Shown here: piece after piece, positions 7,503 through 9,505 of the stretch
Layout of the letters: the number at the start of each line of letters is the position of its first letter
Position numbering within the stretch: position 1 is the stretch's first letter
Assembly (NCBI GenBank): GCA_017990865.1
Contig: JAGNNB010000090.1
Coordinates: 1 to 9,505, forward strand
Length of the DNA: 9,505 nt
Reading direction: 5' to 3'
DNA from: Lysobacteraceae bacterium
GTDB lineage: Bacteria > Pseudomonadota > Gammaproteobacteria > Xanthomonadales > Xanthomonadaceae
Program-made: the position numbers and the translations under genes
The notes under the pieces: generated by a model
What the model was told of the DNA's origin: nothing
The model's input: only the letters and a program-made list of their open reading frames with translations
Database searches by the model: none

Positions 7503-7709
7503 TCAGCCGTGGATACGGAACAACGCGAGCGCAGGCGTCGCGGCGTACTGCCGCGCCGCGCGGCGCGGCCGGTGCGCACGCGCATCGTTCGCGGCCGGGC
7601 GCAGATCGAGCATGTGCAGCGGCAGGGCGCGCGGCATCGCCGCGGCCAATTCATCGGCGGACCAATGCGGCGCGAAGGAGGGGATGTTTCGAGCGGCGGA
7701 GGTGGACAT
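7503..7709 (-). CDS. Small 68-aa protein of unknown function, first gene of the efflux operon
   Basis: I do not recognise this protein. ATG at 7709 was chosen over an in-frame ATG 16 codons upstream (7757). It has GGAG eight bases before it, and the upstream ATG lies between the sigma-54 -12 element and the predicted transcription start. The product has no cysteine, no TM segment and no obvious signal peptide. It begins MSTSAARNIP, has a hydrophobic middle (MPRALPLHMLDL at 25-36) and then an Arg/Ala-rich tail (RAHRPRRAARQY at 44-55), giving a net positive charge. It is the first reading frame after the sigma-54 promoter and is 27 bases ahead of the adaptor gene. Possible roles are a regulator of the pump, an exported peptide or simply a translated leader. 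The strong ribosome-binding site and position argue that it is translated. The overlapping 20-bp palindrome (7550-7569) leaves open that the RNA, not the peptide, matters. Confidence 0.6.
   Translation of the reverse strand: MSTSAARNIPSFAPHWSADELAAAMPRALPLHMLDLRPAANDARAHRPRRAARQYAATPALALFRIHG
7550..7569. repeat. 20-bp perfect GC palindrome inside the small gene
   Basis: GCCGCGCCGC followed directly by GCGGCGCGGC is a perfect inverted repeat consisting only of G and C. In the minus-strand transcript it would form an 8-bp GC stem with a 4-base loop, about 75 bases before the adaptor start. It encodes part of the Arg-rich tail of the small protein. No T-run follows, so it is not an intrinsic terminator. 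Confidence 0.7.
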
Positions 7710-7735
7710 GGCGTGTCTCCAGGGGGAGGGTAACG

Positions 7736-7749
7736 AGCGAGGGCTCGCT
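7736..7749. repeat. Inverted repeat at the predicted transcription start
   Basis: AGCGAG-GG-CTCGCT, two 6-bp arms separated by 2 bases, covers the predicted sigma-54 start site (about 7747) and the first bases of the leader RNA. It could be an operator or a 5'-end structure protecting the mRNA. There is no direct evidence for either. Confidence 0.4.
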
Positions 7750-7757
7750 ACAGTCAA

Positions 7758-7774
7758 AGCAATCCGCGTGCCAA
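7758..7774 (-). promoter_or_regulatory. Sigma-54 (-24/-12) promoter of the efflux operon
   Basis: The minus strand reads TTGGCACG-CGGA-TTGCT, which matches the published sigma-54 core (YTGGCACG-N4-TTGCW) at every defined position of that core. The invariant GG (7772-7771) and GC (7760-7759) are separated by the required 10 bases. Transcription should begin at about 7747, giving a leader of roughly 37 bases to the ATG at 7709. Polymerase at such promoters cannot open DNA without an AAA+ activator, and one is encoded in the same operon (295-1644). An IHF site and paired palindromes lie upstream in the right order. Confidence 0.9.
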
Positions 7775-7777
7775 GTT

Positions 7778-7790
7778 TAATTTATTGATT
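7778..7790 (-). promoter_or_regulatory. IHF-binding site between promoter and enhancer
   Basis: The minus strand reads AATCAATAAATTA, an exact match to the 13-base IHF consensus WATCAANNNNTTR. It lies in an AT-rich island (about 7774-7808) within otherwise GC-rich DNA, centred about 37 bases upstream of the predicted start. In sigma-54 systems IHF bends the DNA so that the enhancer-bound activator can reach the polymerase, and this position between the -24 box and the palindromes fits that role. Confidence 0.75.
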
Positions 7791-7817
7791 TTCATGGTTA
7801 TTTTTTCCGATGATGGC

Positions 7818-7852
7818 TGTCCGAACGGACAACGGACGCGTCCGCGCGGACA
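7818..7852. promoter_or_regulatory. Enhancer (UAS): paired TGTCCG-N2-CGGACA palindromes
   Basis: Site 1 at 7818-7831 is TGTCCG-AA-CGGACA with perfect arms. Site 2 at 7839-7852 is CGTCCG-CG-CGGACA with one mismatch in the arms. Their centres are 21 bp apart, two helical turns, so two activator dimers would lie on the same face. A further perfect 12-bp palindrome, CGGACGCGTCCG (7833-7844), bridges them, giving five similar half-sites. The centres fall at about -78 and -99 from the predicted start, the usual range for NtrC-type enhancers. The probable ligand is the Fis-type helix-turn-helix of the operon's own response regulator. The sites also lie 56-90 bases upstream of the glmS start codon. 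Confidence 0.75.
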
Positions 7853-7907
7853 CCGGCTCGGCGGTTTCGCCGCTACACTACGCGCACCCTACGGAGGCGA
7901 CGAATTC

Positions 7908-9505
7908 ATGTGCGGCATTGTCGGCGCGATCGCGAATCGCGATGTGGTACCGGTGTTGATCGAAGGCCTGAAACGACTGGAATACCGCGGCTACGACTCC
8001 GCCGGCATCGCCGTCGTCGGTGGCGCCGATGAAGGTGGCGATGTGCGCCGCGTGCGCCGCACCGGCCGGGTCGCGGAAATGGAAAGCGCCGCGGCCACCG
8101 AGGGCTTCCGCGCCGAACTCGGCATCGGCCACACGCGCTGGGCCACCCACGGCGGCGTCACCGAAGGCAACGCGCATCCACACATCAGTCACGGCGTGGC
8201 GCTGGTGCACAACGGCATCATCGAAAACCACGAAGCGCAGCGCGAGCGCCTGCGCGCCTTGGGCTACACGTTCGAATCGCAGACCGATACCGAAGTCATC
8301 GCGCATTTGATCCATCACTACCTCACCCAGGGCGACGATTTGCTCGCCGCGCTGCAGCGCGCGGTGAAGGAACTCGAAGGCGCCTACGCGCTGGCGGTCA
8401 TCAGCAAGGCCGAGCCCGAGCGCATGGTCTGCGCGCGCATGGGCTGCCCGCTGTTGATCGGTTTGGGCGAGGGCGAGAACTTCATCGCCTCGGACGTGTC
8501 CGCGGTGGTGCAAGCCACGCGACGCGTGATTTTTCTGGAAGAAGGCGACACCGCCGAAGTCACGCGCACCGGCGTACGCGTGTTCGACGCCCACGATGTC
8601 GAAGTGCGGCGCGAGCCTTACATGTCGGGCGTGTCGCTGGCGTCGATGGAACTCGGCCCGTATCGCCACTTCATGCAAAAAGAGATCCACGAACAGCCGC
8701 GCGCGATCGCCGACACCATCGAAGCGATCACCGATGCGGGCAGTTTCACGCCCGAACTGTTCGGCGACGGTGCCGAAGCTGTTTTTCGCGATATCGATGC
8801 GTTGCAGATCATCGCCTGCGGCACCAGTTACTACGCGGGTTTGACCGCGCGCTACTGGTTCGAAGCCTTGACCGGCTTGCCGTGCAACGTGGAGATCGCC
8901 AGCGAGTATCGCTACCGCAAGGTCGTCTCGAATCCGCGTCAACTCGTCGTCACTATTTCCCAGTCCGGCGAAACGCTGGACACGATGGAAGCGCTGAAAT
9001 ACGCCAAAGCGCAGGGCCACGCGCGCACGCTGTCGATCTGCAACGTGCCGGAAAGCGCGATTCCGCGCGCCAGCAAGTTGGTGTTCTACACCCGCGCCGG
9101 CGCCGAGATCGGCGTCGCTTCCACCAAGGCCTTCACCACGCAGTTGGTTGCGTTGTTCGCGCTGACCGCCACCGTGGCGAAAGTGCAGGGCAAGCTGTCG
9201 GCGGAACTGGAAGCCGAATTGCTCGATGCGCTGCGCCATCTGCCGGGCAGCGTGCAGCATGCCTTGAATCTGGAACCGCAGGTCGCGCTGTGGTCCGAAC
9301 GTTTCGCGCCGAAGCATCACGCGCTGTTCCTCGGCCGCGGCATCCATTACCCGATCGCGTTGGAAGGCGCGCTCAAACTCAAGGAAATTTCCTACATCCA
9401 CGCCGAAGCCTATCCGGCCGGCGAACTCAAACATGGCCCGCTGGCACTGGTCGACGCCGACATGCCGGTGGTGGTGGTCGCACCGAACGACAGCCTGTTG
9501 GAAAA
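7908..9505 (+). CDS. glmS: Glutamine--fructose-6-phosphate aminotransferase (isomerising), cut by the right edge
   Basis: The enzyme makes glucosamine-6-phosphate from fructose-6-phosphate and glutamine, the first committed step towards UDP-GlcNAc for peptidoglycan and LPS. The 532 codons present are about 87% of the usual 609-residue chain. The N-terminal glutaminase domain starts MCGIVGAI, so Cys2 becomes the catalytic N-terminal cysteine. It continues with [12 protein letters not shown] (24-35), HTRWATHGG (75-83) and HNGIIENH (101-108). The two SIS isomerase domains show ACGTSYYAG (303-311), SQSGETLDT (351-359), ASTKAFTTQ (404-412) and the active-site stretch [15 protein letters not shown] (500-514). 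The C-terminal lysine region is outside the window. GGAGG at 7893-7897, ten bases before ATG 7908, supports the start. A promoter is not obvious: TACACT at 7874-7879 is a possible -10 without a good -35 partner. No glmS riboswitch-like leader fits in the short upstream region. The gene is divergent from the efflux operon. Confidence 0.97.
   Translation, partial: MCGIVGAIANRDVVPVLIEGLKRLEYRGYDSAGIAVVGGADEGGDVRRVRRTGRVAEMESAAATEGFRAELGIGHTRWATHGGVTEGNAHPHISHGVALVHNGIIENHEAQRERLRALGYTFESQTDTEVIAHLIHHYLTQGDDLLAALQRAVKELEGAYALAVISKAEPERMVCARMGCPLLIGLGEGENFIASDVSAVVQATRRVIFLEEGDTAEVTRTGVRVFDAHDVEVRREPYMSGVSLASMELGPYRHFMQKEIHEQPRAIADTIEAITDAGSFTPELFGDGAEAVFRDIDALQIIACGTSYYAGLTARYWFEALTGLPCNVEIASEYRYRKVVSNPRQLVVTISQSGETLDTMEALKYAKAQGHARTLSICNVPESAIPRASKLVFYTRAGAEIGVASTKAFTTQLVALFALTATVAKVQGKLSAELEAELLDALRHLPGSVQHALNLEPQVALWSERFAPKHHALFLGRGIHYPIALEGALKLKEISYIHAEAYPAGELKHGPLALVDADMPVVVVAPNDSLLE

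Noticed and set aside
7710..7730. In-frame upstream ATG (7757) for the small gene
   Set aside because: It lies upstream of the predicted sigma-54 transcription start at about 7747, so it would not be in the mRNA. ATG 7709 has the better ribosome-binding site.
6468..7733. 421-aa plus-strand open frame opposite the adaptor gene
   Set aside because: The composition (Arg, His, Gln, Gly) is typical of antisense GC-rich coding DNA, and the opposite strand encodes a full HlyD-type adaptor.
7859..7872. Small hairpin CGGCG-GTTT-CGCCG in the glmS leader
   Set aside because: A 5-bp stem is short for this GC content, there is no T-run, and the leader is far too short for a glmS ribozyme.
7878..9434. 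Long 518-aa open frame antisense to glmS
   Set aside because: It lies opposite a clearly functional glmS, has no recognisable domain, and is rich in Arg, Gln, Phe, His and Ala as expected from the antisense of GC-rich codons. It is a shadow frame.

Overview
The window is GC-rich, tightly packed proteobacterial DNA. Codon use, the glmS sequence and the combination of MacB-type permeases with a sigma-54 regulator suggest a gammaproteobacterium close to the Xanthomonadaceae/Lysobacter group. That placement is an inference from style, not from a marker gene.

Layout: nearly everything from base 7709 down to base 1 lies on the minus strand and reads as one operon. In order of transcription it contains a small 68-aa protein of unknown function (7503-7709), a periplasmic adaptor of the HlyD/MacA type (6207-7475), a stand-alone MacB/LolD-type ABC ATPase (5393-6112), two different MacB/FtsX-type permeases (4072-5382 and 2762-3976), an exported alpha/beta hydrolase (1697-2740), an NtrC-family response regulator (295-1644) and the N-terminal part of a membrane histidine kinase (1-286, cut by the window edge). 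On the plus strand, glmS (7908 to the right edge, cut) is transcribed divergently.

The 198-bp region between the small gene and glmS holds a textbook sigma-54 control region for the minus-strand operon. It has a -24/-12 promoter (7758-7774), an exact match to the IHF consensus (7778-7790), and two TGTCCG-N2-CGGACA palindromes exactly 21 bp apart (7818-7852) at the usual enhancer distance. Because the operon encodes its own sigma-54 activator and sensor kinase, the simplest reading is a self-contained, positively autoregulated, envelope-stress-responsive efflux system. The sensor detects a signal, the regulator binds the palindromes, IHF bends the DNA, and the whole pump-hydrolase-regulator operon is switched on.

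A second notable control element lies between the two permease genes. A terminator-like hairpin with a T-run (4020-4061) shares one arm with an upstream hairpin immediately after a stop codon. This has the form of an attenuator that could set the ratio of upstream to downstream genes. No outer-membrane TolC-like gene, tRNA, rRNA, transposon or CRISPR was seen in the window.
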